DNA of 11,663 bases from Ahrensia sp. (GTDB taxonomy: Bacteria > Pseudomonadota > Alphaproteobacteria > Rhizobiales > Rhizobiaceae), in assembly GCA_024639025.1 (NCBI GenBank), contig JAHEJF010000019.1:1-11663 (forward strand), read 5' to 3'. The notes beneath the pieces were generated by a model, which searched no databases, was not told the origin of the DNA, and worked only from the letters and a program-made list of their open reading frames with translations. Of this stretch, positions 1 through 6,113 are shown in pieces. A program made the translations under genes and the position numbers. The stretch's first letter is position 1. Each line of letters opens with the position of its first letter.

Positions 1-698
1 GCTGGTTGGTTCGCGGCATGCGCGAGGCATTCTGTCTGCCCACCTTCATTCTGTTGTGCGCATTCATTGGTTTTGCCGGTTTTGCCAAGGAGAGCGGCAT
101 TTCGCTGGCCCAATGCCTGACCATGACCATTTTTGTCTGGGCGTTGCCCGCATGCGTGGTCCTGGTCACCGCCATGACCAGCGGAGCGACAATGCTGGCG
201 GCGTTTATTGCGGTGACGCTTTCTTCTGCACGCTTGATGCCCATGGTGATCGCGATTGTGCCCGAGATGCGCAACAACAGATCCAATGTCTGGAAAATGC
301 TGTTCTTGTCGCACTTTGTCGCGGTGACCGCCTGGGTGATTTCGATGAATCGATTTCGCACACTGCCGAAGGAGGGGCGGTCTGCCTTCTTTTTGGGTCT
401 TGTTCTGATCATCAATTTGCTGGCACAACTGACCGTCACCGGCGTCTACGTCTTTGCAGACAGCATGTCGCCGACCATTCTGGGCGCGTTGTTCTTTCTC
501 ACACCGATCTACTTCATGCTCTCGCTGTGGGGCTCCGCACGAGAGGTCACCGCCCGTGTCGCTCTGATTGCCGGTATGTTGATCGGGCCGTTGTTCTATC
601 TTTGGTTGCCGGGTTTTGATTTGCTGGCCACCGGCCTGGTCGGTGGTTCCTTGTCCTATCTCATTGGCCGAAAGCTGCGCAAAGGGACCACATCATGA
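1..698 (+). CDS. azlC: AzlC family branched-chain amino acid exporter, large subunit (5' partial)
   Basis: Inner-membrane protein that, with the small AzlD partner, exports branched-chain amino acids or their analogues (family knowledge from Bacillus AzlCD and E. coli YgaZH). The reading frame is open to the window edge, so the true start probably lies just upstream; internal candidates are a TTG at 6 and an ATG at 18. The roughly 230 visible residues are close to full family length, so only a short N-terminal piece should be missing. Visible support: the N-terminal G-M-R-E-A-F motif typical of alphaproteobacterial AzlC, alternating hydrophobic spans, and a central A-R-L-M-P-M-V segment followed by a charged loop (P-E-M-R-N-N-R). 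The stop codon TGA overlaps the azlD start (ATGA), the classic arrangement for this pair. The substrate is inferred from the family only. Confidence 0.88.
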   Translation, partial: WLVRGMREAFCLPTFILLCAFIGFAGFAKESGISLAQCLTMTIFVWALPACVVLVTAMTSGATMLAAFIAVTLSSARLMPMVIAIVPEMRNNRSNVWKMLFLSHFVAVTAWVISMNRFRTLPKEGRSAFFLGLVLIINLLAQLTVTGVYVFADSMSPTILGALFFLTPIYFMLSLWGSAREVTARVALIAGMLIGPLFYLWLPGFDLLATGLVGGSLSYLIGRKLRKGTTS

Positions 699-1033
699 TG
701 ATCGACAGCTTCGATGTCTGGTGGTGGCCGTTCGCCTACATTCTCATCGCGGGCTGGATTGCAACCGACATGTGGCGATGGCTGGGGGTCTTGCTGGGCA
801 ATCGCATAGACGAGACTGCTGAGTTGCTGGTCTTCGTCCGTGCCGTGGCAACTGCGCTTGTGGCAGCTGTTATTGCCCAGTTGATACTATTCCCGTCCGG
901 CGCTCTGTCAGAAACGCCAATTGCGCTGCGTGTTGCAGCCGCATTAATCGGATTTGCCTCCTACACTGTTTCCGGTAACAGAATTTATGTCGGTATTGCT
1001 CTGGCAATGAGTGTGCTTGTACTTGGATTTTGA
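695..1033 (+). CDS. azlD: AzlD family branched-chain amino acid exporter, small subunit
   Basis: Small integral membrane partner of AzlC. It is 112 residues, the usual AzlD size, and almost wholly hydrophobic, with about four predicted membrane spans: the W-W-P-F-A-Y-I-L-I-A-G-W stretch near the N-terminus, one around residues 46-65 (A-V-A-T-A-L-V-A-A-V-I-A-Q), one around 75-92, and one near the C-terminus (R-I-Y-V-G-I-A-L-A-M-S-V). Its ATG overlaps the azlC TGA by four bases, indicating translational coupling and one transcript. The protein ends only a few residues after the last membrane span, as in the family. Assignment rests mainly on its size, hydrophobicity and pairing with azlC, since AzlD sequences diverge quickly. 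A second in-frame ATG directly follows the first and could equally be the start. Confidence 0.85.
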   Translation: MMIDSFDVWWWPFAYILIAGWIATDMWRWLGVLLGNRIDETAELLVFVRAVATALVAAVIAQLILFPSGALSETPIALRVAAALIGFASYTVSGNRIYVGIALAMSVLVLGF

Positions 1034-1071
1034 GCCAGAAATCTGTGCCCGAATCGGTCTCGAAGCGCCAA

Positions 1072-1113
1072 TTTGCCCAAAAACGCCAGCTTCAGGTTTG
1101 CTTGCTGGGCAAA
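1072..1113. repeat. 8-base inverted repeat between azlD and lon
   Basis: A perfect inverted repeat, TTTGCCCA at 1072-1079 and TGGGCAAA at 1106-1113, encloses 26 bases. A second pair, CCAGC at 1086-1090 and GCTGG at 1104-1108, shares bases with the right arm, so the two pairings exclude each other. It lies 38 bases after the azlD stop and before the candidate lon promoter. It has no T-run after it, so it is not a standard intrinsic terminator; it may be a 3' end structure of the azlCD transcript or an operator. Confidence 0.4.
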
Positions 1114-1152
1114 ATAAGGCGAAACTGCTGGGTGATTCCTACCGGGGACACG

Positions 1153-1181
1153 GTTGAAATAGTAGATTACCGCCTCCATTT
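1153..1181 (+). promoter_or_regulatory. Candidate RpoH (heat-shock) promoter of lon
   Basis: GTTGAAA at 1153-1159 and CTCCATTT at 1174-1181 are separated by 14 bases. They match the E. coli sigma-32 pattern CTTGAAA / CCCCATNT with one mismatch in each element. In the looser alphaproteobacterial form (CTTG, 17-18 bases, CYTATNT) the second element fits less well. Transcription would begin near 1188-1190 and give a leader of about 86 bases before the lon ATG. Lon is a known heat-shock protease in many proteobacteria, which supports the reading. No better sigma-70 promoter was obvious in the gap. Confidence 0.5.
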
Positions 1182-1275
1182 AGGTGTCAGGGCGCAATGC
1201 GGCCTGAACTAGATTGCTGCAGGGCTGTTATGCATGCGGCACGAACGAACGCCGAAAGGCACGAAAGGAACTAAT

Positions 1276-3705
1276 ATGAGCGATTCCAAAGTGGAAACGA
1301 CTGTGGGTGGAAAAGACGGGCTTCATGCCGTTTTACCGCTGCGCGATATTGTCGTTTTTCCGCATATGATCGTCCCGCTGTTTGTTGGCAGGGAAAAATC
1401 CATACGCGCATTGGAAGATGTGATGGAGAATGACCGCCAAATCCTTCTGGTGACCCAGAAAGACGCGGGTGACGACGATCCGGAACCCGAAGCAATTTAC
1501 AATCACGGCACACTGGCCAATGTGCTGCAACTGCTCAAACTGCCCGACAACACGGTAAAAGTGCTGGTCGAGGGTGTGAGCCGGGTCGAGATAACAGAAT
1601 TTGTAAGCAGCAATGCGTTTTTAGAAGCCCAGGCTGAGATGGTTTCAGAACCCAGCGAGGATCTCGTTGAGGTTGAAGCACTGTCGCGCTCGGTGGTTGC
1701 CGAGTTTGAAGACTATGTGAAGCTGAACAAGAAGATTTCGCCCGATACCGTTGCTGCTGTTGGCCAAATTGAGGAGTTCTCGAAACTCGCCGACACCGTC
1801 GCTTCCCATCTGGCCGTCAAGATTTCCGAAAAGCAGGAACTGCTTGAGACCACATCGGTTAAAGCACGTCTGGAAAAGGCGCTTGGCCACATGGAAGCCG
1901 AGATTTCGGTTCTACAGGTTGAGAAGCGTATTCGCAGCCGGGTCAAACGCCAGATGGAGAAGACCCAGCGCGAATACTATCTTAACGAGCAAATGAAGGC
2001 GATCCAGAAAGAACTGGGCGATGGCGAAGATGGTGGCGGTGAATTGGCCGAGCTGGAAGAAAAGCTGGCCAAGACCAAGTTCACCAAGGAAGCGCGGGAA
2101 AAAGTCGAAGCAGAGCTCAAAAAGCTCAAACAGATGAGCCCGATGTCTGCCGAGGCGACCGTTGTTCGCAACTACATGGACTGGATGGTATCCATTCCAT
2201 GGAACAAGAAAACCAAGGTTAAGTACGATCTGGATCTTGCGCAGGAAGTGCTGGATGCGGATCACTACGGCCTGGAAAAAGTGAAAGAGCGGATAATCGA
2301 GTATCTCGCTGTTCAAAAACGTCAGAACAAGCTCAAGGGTCCCATCCTTTGTCTTGTTGGACCGCCAGGCGTCGGGAAAACGTCGCTCGGCAAGTCGATT
2401 GCCAAGGCTACGGGACGCGAATTCGTCCGCATGGCGCTTGGTGGCGTTCGCGACGAAGCAGAGATCAGGGGACACCGCCGAACCTATATCGGTTCGATGC
2501 CCGGCAAGATTATCCAGTCGATGAAGAAGGCCAAGAAGTCGAACCCGCTCTTCTTGCTCGATGAGATCGACAAGATGGGGCAGGATTACCGGGGCGATCC
2601 ATCGTCTGCACTCTTGGAGGTGCTTGATCCTGAACAGAACCATTCATTCATGGATCACTATCTGGAAGTGGAATATGATCTGTCATCGACCATGTTCATT
2701 ACCACGGCCAACACGTTGAATATCCCGGGCCCGCTGATGGACCGCATGGAGATCATTCGCATTGCTGGCTATACCGAAGATGAAAAGGTGGAGATCGCCA
2801 ATCGGCATCTGTTGCCAAAGGCAATCCGTGACAACGCGCTTCAAGAAGACGAATTCTCTGTCTCAGAGGATGCCATTCGCAAAGCGGTTCAGCTTTATAC
2901 CCGCGAAGCAGGTGTGCGCTCGCTTGAACGCGAACTGATGAAGCTTGCCCGTAAGGCTGTGACCGAAATTCTGCGTTCCGGAGCCAAGACGGTCGAGGTT
3001 ACGCCTGACAATCTGGATGATTATTTGGGTGTGCCGAAATTCCGTCATGGCGAAATCGACGGCGAAGACCAAATCGGTGTCGTAACAGGCCTGGCCTGGA
3101 CCGAAGTTGGTGGCGAGCTTTTGACCATCGAAGGCGTCGCGATGCCTGGCAAGGGCAAGATGACCGTAACGGGCAATCTGAAAGATGTCATGAAGGAGTC
3201 GATTTCGGCTGCTGCATCCTATGTACGCTCGCGGGCCGTTGATTTTGGCATCAAGCCGACATTGTTCGACACACGCGATATCCACGTTCACGTTCCTGAA
3301 GGTGCGACACCCAAAGACGGACCGTCAGCAGGTATTGCAATGGCAACATCGATTGTTTCGATCTTGACCGAAATTCCAATCCGCAAGGACATCGCCATGA
3401 CGGGCGAGATCACTTTGCGGGGCAGGGTGTTGCCCATTGGCGGTTTGAAGGAAAAGCTGCTGGCAGCTGTGCGTGGCGGCATAACCAAAGTGCTCATTCC
3501 CGAAGACAATGCCAAGGATCTGGCAGACATTCCCGAGAATGTGAAAAGCGCCTTGGAGATTGTGCCGGTTGCGCATCTCGATCAAGTGCTCGAACACGCA
3601 TTGGTTGAGGAACCCAAACCCATTGTTTGGACTGAAGCAGACGAAGCAATTGCCGCGAATTTGCGGTTTGGAAAAGGATCGGATGGCTCGAATCTCGCGC
3701 ACTGA
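1276..3705 (+). CDS. lon: ATP-dependent Lon protease (endopeptidase La)
   Basis: Cytosolic AAA+ serine protease that unfolds and degrades damaged and short-lived regulatory proteins. The ATG at 1276 is chosen because A-A-A-G-G-A-A lies just upstream and the protein then begins shortly before the conserved V-L-P-L-R-D-I-V-V-F-P-H block; this gives 809 residues, the usual length. An in-frame ATG at 1234 would add 14 unconserved residues. Domains: N-terminal substrate-binding domain to about residue 215, a coiled-coil linker to about 320, then AAA+ with Walker A G-P-P-G-V-G-K-T (362-369) and Walker B L-F-L-L-D-E-I-D (425-432), and the C-terminal protease domain with catalytic Ser684 in P-K-D-G-P-S-A-G and Lys727 in G-G-L-K-E-K. 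All key residues are intact. It stands alone between a leader with a heat-shock-like promoter and an intrinsic terminator, and precedes the HU gene as in many proteobacteria. Confidence 0.98.
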   Translation: MSDSKVETTVGGKDGLHAVLPLRDIVVFPHMIVPLFVGREKSIRALEDVMENDRQILLVTQKDAGDDDPEPEAIYNHGTLANVLQLLKLPDNTVKVLVEGVSRVEITEFVSSNAFLEAQAEMVSEPSEDLVEVEALSRSVVAEFEDYVKLNKKISPDTVAAVGQIEEFSKLADTVASHLAVKISEKQELLETTSVKARLEKALGHMEAEISVLQVEKRIRSRVKRQMEKTQREYYLNEQMKAIQKELGDGEDGGGELAELEEKLAKTKFTKEAREKVEAELKKLKQMSPMSAEATVVRNYMDWMVSIPWNKKTKVKYDLDLAQEVLDADHYGLEKVKERIIEYLAVQKRQNKLKGPILCLVGPPGVGKTSLGKSIAKATGREFVRMALGGVRDEAEIRGHRRTYIGSMPGKIIQSMKKAKKSNPLFLLDEIDKMGQDYRGDPSSALLEVLDPEQNHSFMDHYLEVEYDLSSTMFITTANTLNIPGPLMDRMEIIRIAGYTEDEKVEIANRHLLPKAIRDNALQEDEFSVSEDAIRKAVQLYTREAGVRSLERELMKLARKAVTEILRSGAKTVEVTPDNLDDYLGVPKFRHGEIDGEDQIGVVTGLAWTEVGGELLTIEGVAMPGKGKMTVTGNLKDVMKESISAAASYVRSRAVDFGIKPTLFDTRDIHVHVPEGATPKDGPSAGIAMATSIVSILTEIPIRKDIAMTGEITLRGRVLPIGGLKEKLLAAVRGGITKVLIPEDNAKDLADIPENVKSALEIVPVAHLDQVLEHALVEEPKPIVWTEADEAIAANLRFGKGSDGSNLAH

Positions 3706-3743
3706 TTCTCTCGCGTTGATGGCTAAAAACGTGCCGTAATCGG

Positions 3744-3774
3744 AAAAAACGTCGCATTCTGCGGCGTTTTTTTT
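3744..3774 (+). terminator. Intrinsic terminator of lon
   Basis: The stem AACGTCGCA (3748-3756) pairs with TGCGGCGTT (3760-3768) with one G-U pair and a three-base TTC loop. It is flanked by a run of A on the left and eight T on the right (3767-3774). It lies about 40 bases after the lon stop and is a standard Rho-independent terminator; the A-run on the left makes it partly usable on the other strand too. Confidence 0.92.
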
Positions 3775-3781
3775 GGTCCAA

Positions 3782-3822
3782 AGGCATTTAGATGCCTAAA
3801 AACCCCGAAAAATAAGGGTTTT
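3782..3822. repeat. Two further hairpins between lon and the HU gene
   Basis: Directly after the lon terminator come two more perfect inverted repeats: AGGCAT-TTAG-ATGCCT (3782-3797), and AAAACCC (3799-3805) with GGGTTTT (3816-3822) around a ten-base A-rich loop. They lie upstream of the likely HU promoter, so they may be backup terminators, 3'-end protection for lon mRNA, or protein-binding sites. Function not known. Confidence 0.5.
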
Positions 3823-3827
3823 GGCCT

Positions 3828-3863
3828 AAAAAATTTTTCTATAACCGCAATTCGGAGTAATAT
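3828..3863 (+). promoter_or_regulatory. Candidate HU promoter with adjoining A6T5 tract
   Basis: The stretch AAAAAATTTTT at 3828-3838 is an intrinsically bendable A-tract of the kind that can act as an UP-like element. The candidate -10 is TAATAT at 3858-3863 with a weak -35 (TTTTCT, 3835-3840) at 17-base spacing; an alternative -10 is TATAAC at 3840-3845. The choice between them cannot be made by eye. A 13-base palindrome (AAATCG-G-CGATTT, 3898-3910) lies downstream in the leader. Confidence 0.35.
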
Positions 3864-3931
3864 GAGCCATTGCAAATACGCAAGATCGATTCGCTGGAAA
3901 TCGGCGATTTTAAACAACCGGAGAGGAAGTC

Positions 3932-4207
3932 ATGAATAAGAACGAGCTAGCAGGAGCAGTTGCTGAAAAAACCGGCATGGGCAAAGGCGAAGCAGGTTCA
4001 GCTGTTGAGGCTGTATTCCAAACCATCACTGAAACTTTGCAAAACGGCGGCGATGTTCGCGTGCTCGGTTTTGGTAACTTTGTTGTTCAGCAGCGTGCTG
4101 CCACAACAGGCCGTAATCCAATGACTGGGCAGCCGGTCGATATTCCCGCAAAACGCGTACCCAAGTTCTCTGCGGGCAAGGGTTTGAAAGAGGCCGTAAA
4201 CAGCTAA
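3932..4207 (+). CDS. hup: HU family DNA-binding nucleoid protein
   Basis: Small histone-like protein that binds and bends DNA as a dimer and helps organise the nucleoid. It has 91 residues, normal for HU. The N-terminal helices (about 3-38) are followed by the signature G-F-G-N-F (46-50) and the DNA-gripping beta arm with R-N-P at 61-63, whose proline intercalates between base pairs, then the closing A-G-K-G-L-K-E helix. Start: ATG at 3932, with a purine-rich G-G-A-G-A-G-G-A-A-G site ending three bases before it. HU and IHF share a fold; the sequence is more HU-like (N-terminal M-N-K-N-E-L and the pattern around R-N-P-M-T-G). It has its own terminator, so it is probably a single-gene transcript. 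Its place right after lon is a widely conserved arrangement. Confidence 0.96.
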   Translation: MNKNELAGAVAEKTGMGKGEAGSAVEAVFQTITETLQNGGDVRVLGFGNFVVQQRAATTGRNPMTGQPVDIPAKRVPKFSAGKGLKEAVNS

Positions 4208-4226
4208 GGTCTTCTGCCAATCAGTT

Positions 4227-4256
4227 AAAAAGCCCGCTGCTCAAGCGGGCTTTTTT
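4227..4256 (+). terminator. Intrinsic terminator of the HU gene
   Basis: The perfect stem AGCCCGCT (4231-4238) / AGCGGGCT (4244-4251) has a five-base loop, A residues on the left and a T-run on the right (4251-4256). It begins 20 bases after the HU stop and ends 24 bases before the next start codon. Confidence 0.95.
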
Positions 4257-4280
4257 GTTCCAAGGTTCCGGGGTGACCCA

Positions 4281-4847
4281 ATGCAAAATACCATAAGCTT
4301 TCTGCTTGAAACCGAGAAGTTGAAAGCCGTCTTGCGACAAACCAAACCGCTGGGTGAGGATCGCTACGAGAATTCCGCAGAACATTCCTGGCAAACCACC
4401 CTGGTGGGTTTGTTGCTGCTATCAGAGGCACCGGATTACATTGACCAGCTCAAAGTGCTCAAGATGCTACTGATACATGACATTGTCGAAATCGATGCGG
4501 GCGATGTGTTTGTCTATAACGATGCTGAACGTGAAGCCATCGCGGAGGCAGAAGCAAACGCAGCGCGGCGACTATTTGGCCTGCTGGACGACGAAATTGG
4601 CAGCGAACTCCATGCGCTCTGGCAAGAATTTGAAGCAGCTCAAACTGTTGAGGCACGTTTTGCCAAGGCCGCAGATCGCGTCATGCCGGTGCTGCAAAAT
4701 CTGGCATCAGGCGGCCAAAGTTGGAGCGAACACAAGATCACGCGTGATCAGGTCATGGCCAAAAACCAACCAATAGCCGGTGCAAGTCCTGAACTTTGGG
4801 CGACATTGAAGGCACAGATAGCCGCGGCCGAGTTCTTGGCCGACTGA
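4281..4847 (+). CDS. HD-domain hydrolase, YfbR/HDDC2-like (probable 5'-nucleotidase)
   Basis: Soluble 188-residue metal-dependent phosphohydrolase of the HD superfamily. The motif order fits the YfbR-type group: E-H at 34-35 in S-A-E-H-S-W, the defining H-D pair at 66-67 in L-L-I-H-D-I-V-E, then E70 and D75 in E-I-D-A-G-D, and a distal A-D at 131-132 in F-A-K-A-A-D-R. In E. coli YfbR the matching His, His-Asp, Glu, Asp and distal Asp bind the metal and act on 5'-deoxynucleoside monophosphates; the activity here is inferred from that. Length and the single-domain layout also agree. The ribosome binding site is weak (G-G-G-G-T-G before the ATG), and the gene starts only 24 bases after the HU terminator, so it may depend on readthrough or a promoter hidden in that gap. 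A GC-rich hairpin with a bulge (4852-4875) follows the stop codon. Confidence 0.85.
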   Translation: MQNTISFLLETEKLKAVLRQTKPLGEDRYENSAEHSWQTTLVGLLLLSEAPDYIDQLKVLKMLLIHDIVEIDAGDVFVYNDAEREAIAEAEANAARRLFGLLDDEIGSELHALWQEFEAAQTVEARFAKAADRVMPVLQNLASGGQSWSEHKITRDQVMAKNQPIAGASPELWATLKAQIAAAEFLAD

Positions 4848-4851
4848 ACCA

Positions 4852-4875
4852 CGGTGTCCGTCCCGCGCGGCACCG
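4852..4875 (+). other. GC-rich hairpin after the HD hydrolase gene
   Basis: CGGTG plus CCG (4852-4856, 4858-4860) pairs with CGG plus CACCG (4868-4875), leaving one bulged T and a seven-base loop. It starts five bases after the stop codon. No T-run follows, so it is either a weak terminator or a 3'-end stabiliser. Confidence 0.35.
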
Positions 4876-4954
4876 AACAGCTGAAGGAATCTTCCCGGGG
4901 ACATCTGGCAGCAAATCGTTTTCACAAGCAGAATTAAATTGAACGCCCCCACGT

Positions 4955-4982
4955 TTGATAGTTAAATCTGCTTAGATTATCT
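4955..4982 (+). promoter_or_regulatory. Candidate promoter/operator of the RND efflux operon
   Basis: An AT-rich stretch upstream of the fusion-protein gene holds a TTGATA (4955-4960) and a -10-like TAGATT (4973-4978), though the 12-base spacing is too short for a normal sigma-70 promoter. Two short inverted repeats overlap here: AATCT-GCTT-AGATT (4965-4978) and AGAT-T-ATCT (4974-4982). Efflux operons are often repressed from such sites, but no regulator gene is adjacent in this window. Confidence 0.3.
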
Positions 4983-5002
4983 ACGCAACGAGGAACCCGT
5001 CG

Positions 5003-6109
5003 ATGAAGAAAACACTGATCTTGCTCCTGGCGGGCATGGCAGTTGCCGCTTGTTCTGCCGAACAGGATAGCGAAGTCTACGAACCGCCCGTGCGTGGATT
5101 GAAGACGGTTCTCGTCAAGGACAATGAACGCAGTGTGGTCCGGCGTTTTCCCAGCGTATTGGAGCCATCGGAGCTCTCAACCGTCGCATTTGAGATGGGC
5201 GGCCGCGTGACCGAAATCGACCTGCGTGTTGGACAGATCGTGGCCAAGGACGAGGTGTTGGCAGAGCTCGATAGCGAAGCCGTGGAGATTCAAATTGCAT
5301 CAGCAGAATCCGCTGTCGTGCAGGCGCGGGTTGCCGCTGAAAACAGTGCTGCCAATCTCGAACGCCAAGAGCAGTTGCTCAAGAGTGGCACAGTGACAAG
5401 GGCTGCGGTCGACAATGCACGCACTGAAGCCACGAGCGCGGCTCAAAGTCTTGTGCAAGCGGAACGAGCCCTGGACAGCGCTAAGGAAACAGCCGCGAAC
5501 ACATCGCTTGTTGCGCCTTTTGATGGCGTCATCAGTTCAGTGGAAGCGCAATCATTTGCAACCGTGTCGGCTGGCACACCCATCGCCACATTGTATCCGG
5601 TTGATGGTTATGAAGTCAGTTTCACAGTGAATTTTGATACCGCCAACCGCTTGGCCGTAGGCAAGAAGGCGGTTCTACGTTTGGCGGACGCACCTGAACG
5701 AATCCTCAATGGCGTTGTGACCGAGCTCGGAGCAAGTGCTGATGCCGTCTCGTCATTTCCTGTTGTTGTCACGGTTGAGGATGCACCCAAGGACATCAAG
5801 TCAGGCATGGCGGTTGAGGTCAGTCTCGAGTTTGAACTGCCGGCCGAAGCAGGATTCACTATACCCTTGACCGCTGCCGTGATTGAGGGCTCCAACCAGA
5901 ACACCGAAAATCCTATGGATCCCAGGCAGATACAAATGTTCGTCTATGATCCTGAAACCATGACGGTCAACAAACGGGAAGTCACTGTCGCTGGCGTCAG
6001 CGAGAATTCCATTTTGGTGGTGTCGGGCCTCTCAGCAGGGGAGCGTGTCGCGTCTGCCGGGGTCAGTTTTCTGACCGACGGGCAGTCAGTCAAACTGTTG
6101 GAGGAGTAA
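5003..6109 (+). CDS. RND efflux periplasmic adaptor (membrane fusion) lipoprotein
   Basis: Periplasmic adaptor that links an inner-membrane RND pump to an outer-membrane channel. The first 17 residues are a lipoprotein signal: M-K-K, a hydrophobic run, then V-A-A-C with Cys17 as the lipidation site. After that come the two halves of the lipoyl/barrel-sandwich domain (about 58-91, with G-G-R-V-T-E and V-G-Q-I-V; and about 168-200, with A-P-F-D-G-V-I-S), separated by an alpha-helical hairpin (about 92-167) rich in Ala, Glu and Gln that would meet the outer-membrane channel. A beta-barrel (about 203-280) and a membrane-proximal domain (to 368) follow. Length is typical for AcrA/HlyD_2-type adaptors. 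The ATG has AGGAA seven bases upstream. The pump gene begins 4 bases after its stop. The pumped substrate cannot be read from the sequence. Confidence 0.93.
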   Translation: MKKTLILLLAGMAVAACSAEQDSEVYEPPVRGLKTVLVKDNERSVVRRFPSVLEPSELSTVAFEMGGRVTEIDLRVGQIVAKDEVLAELDSEAVEIQIASAESAVVQARVAAENSAANLERQEQLLKSGTVTRAAVDNARTEATSAAQSLVQAERALDSAKETAANTSLVAPFDGVISSVEAQSFATVSAGTPIATLYPVDGYEVSFTVNFDTANRLAVGKKAVLRLADAPERILNGVVTELGASADAVSSFPVVVTVEDAPKDIKSGMAVEVSLEFELPAEAGFTIPLTAAVIEGSNQNTENPMDPRQIQMFVYDPETMTVNKREVTVAGVSENSILVVSGLSAGERVASAGVSFLTDGQSVKLLEE

Positions 6110-6113
6110 TCCA

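Noticed and set aside
56..619. A 187-codon frame overlapping azlC in another frame
   Set aside because: Its composition is Cys/His/Arg-rich without domain logic, while the azlC frame has clear membrane spans and family motifs.
1912..2643. A 243-codon open frame on the minus strand inside lon
   Set aside because: It lies wholly opposite the well-supported lon coding region, has no recognisable domains, and is explained by the codon bias of the plus-strand gene.
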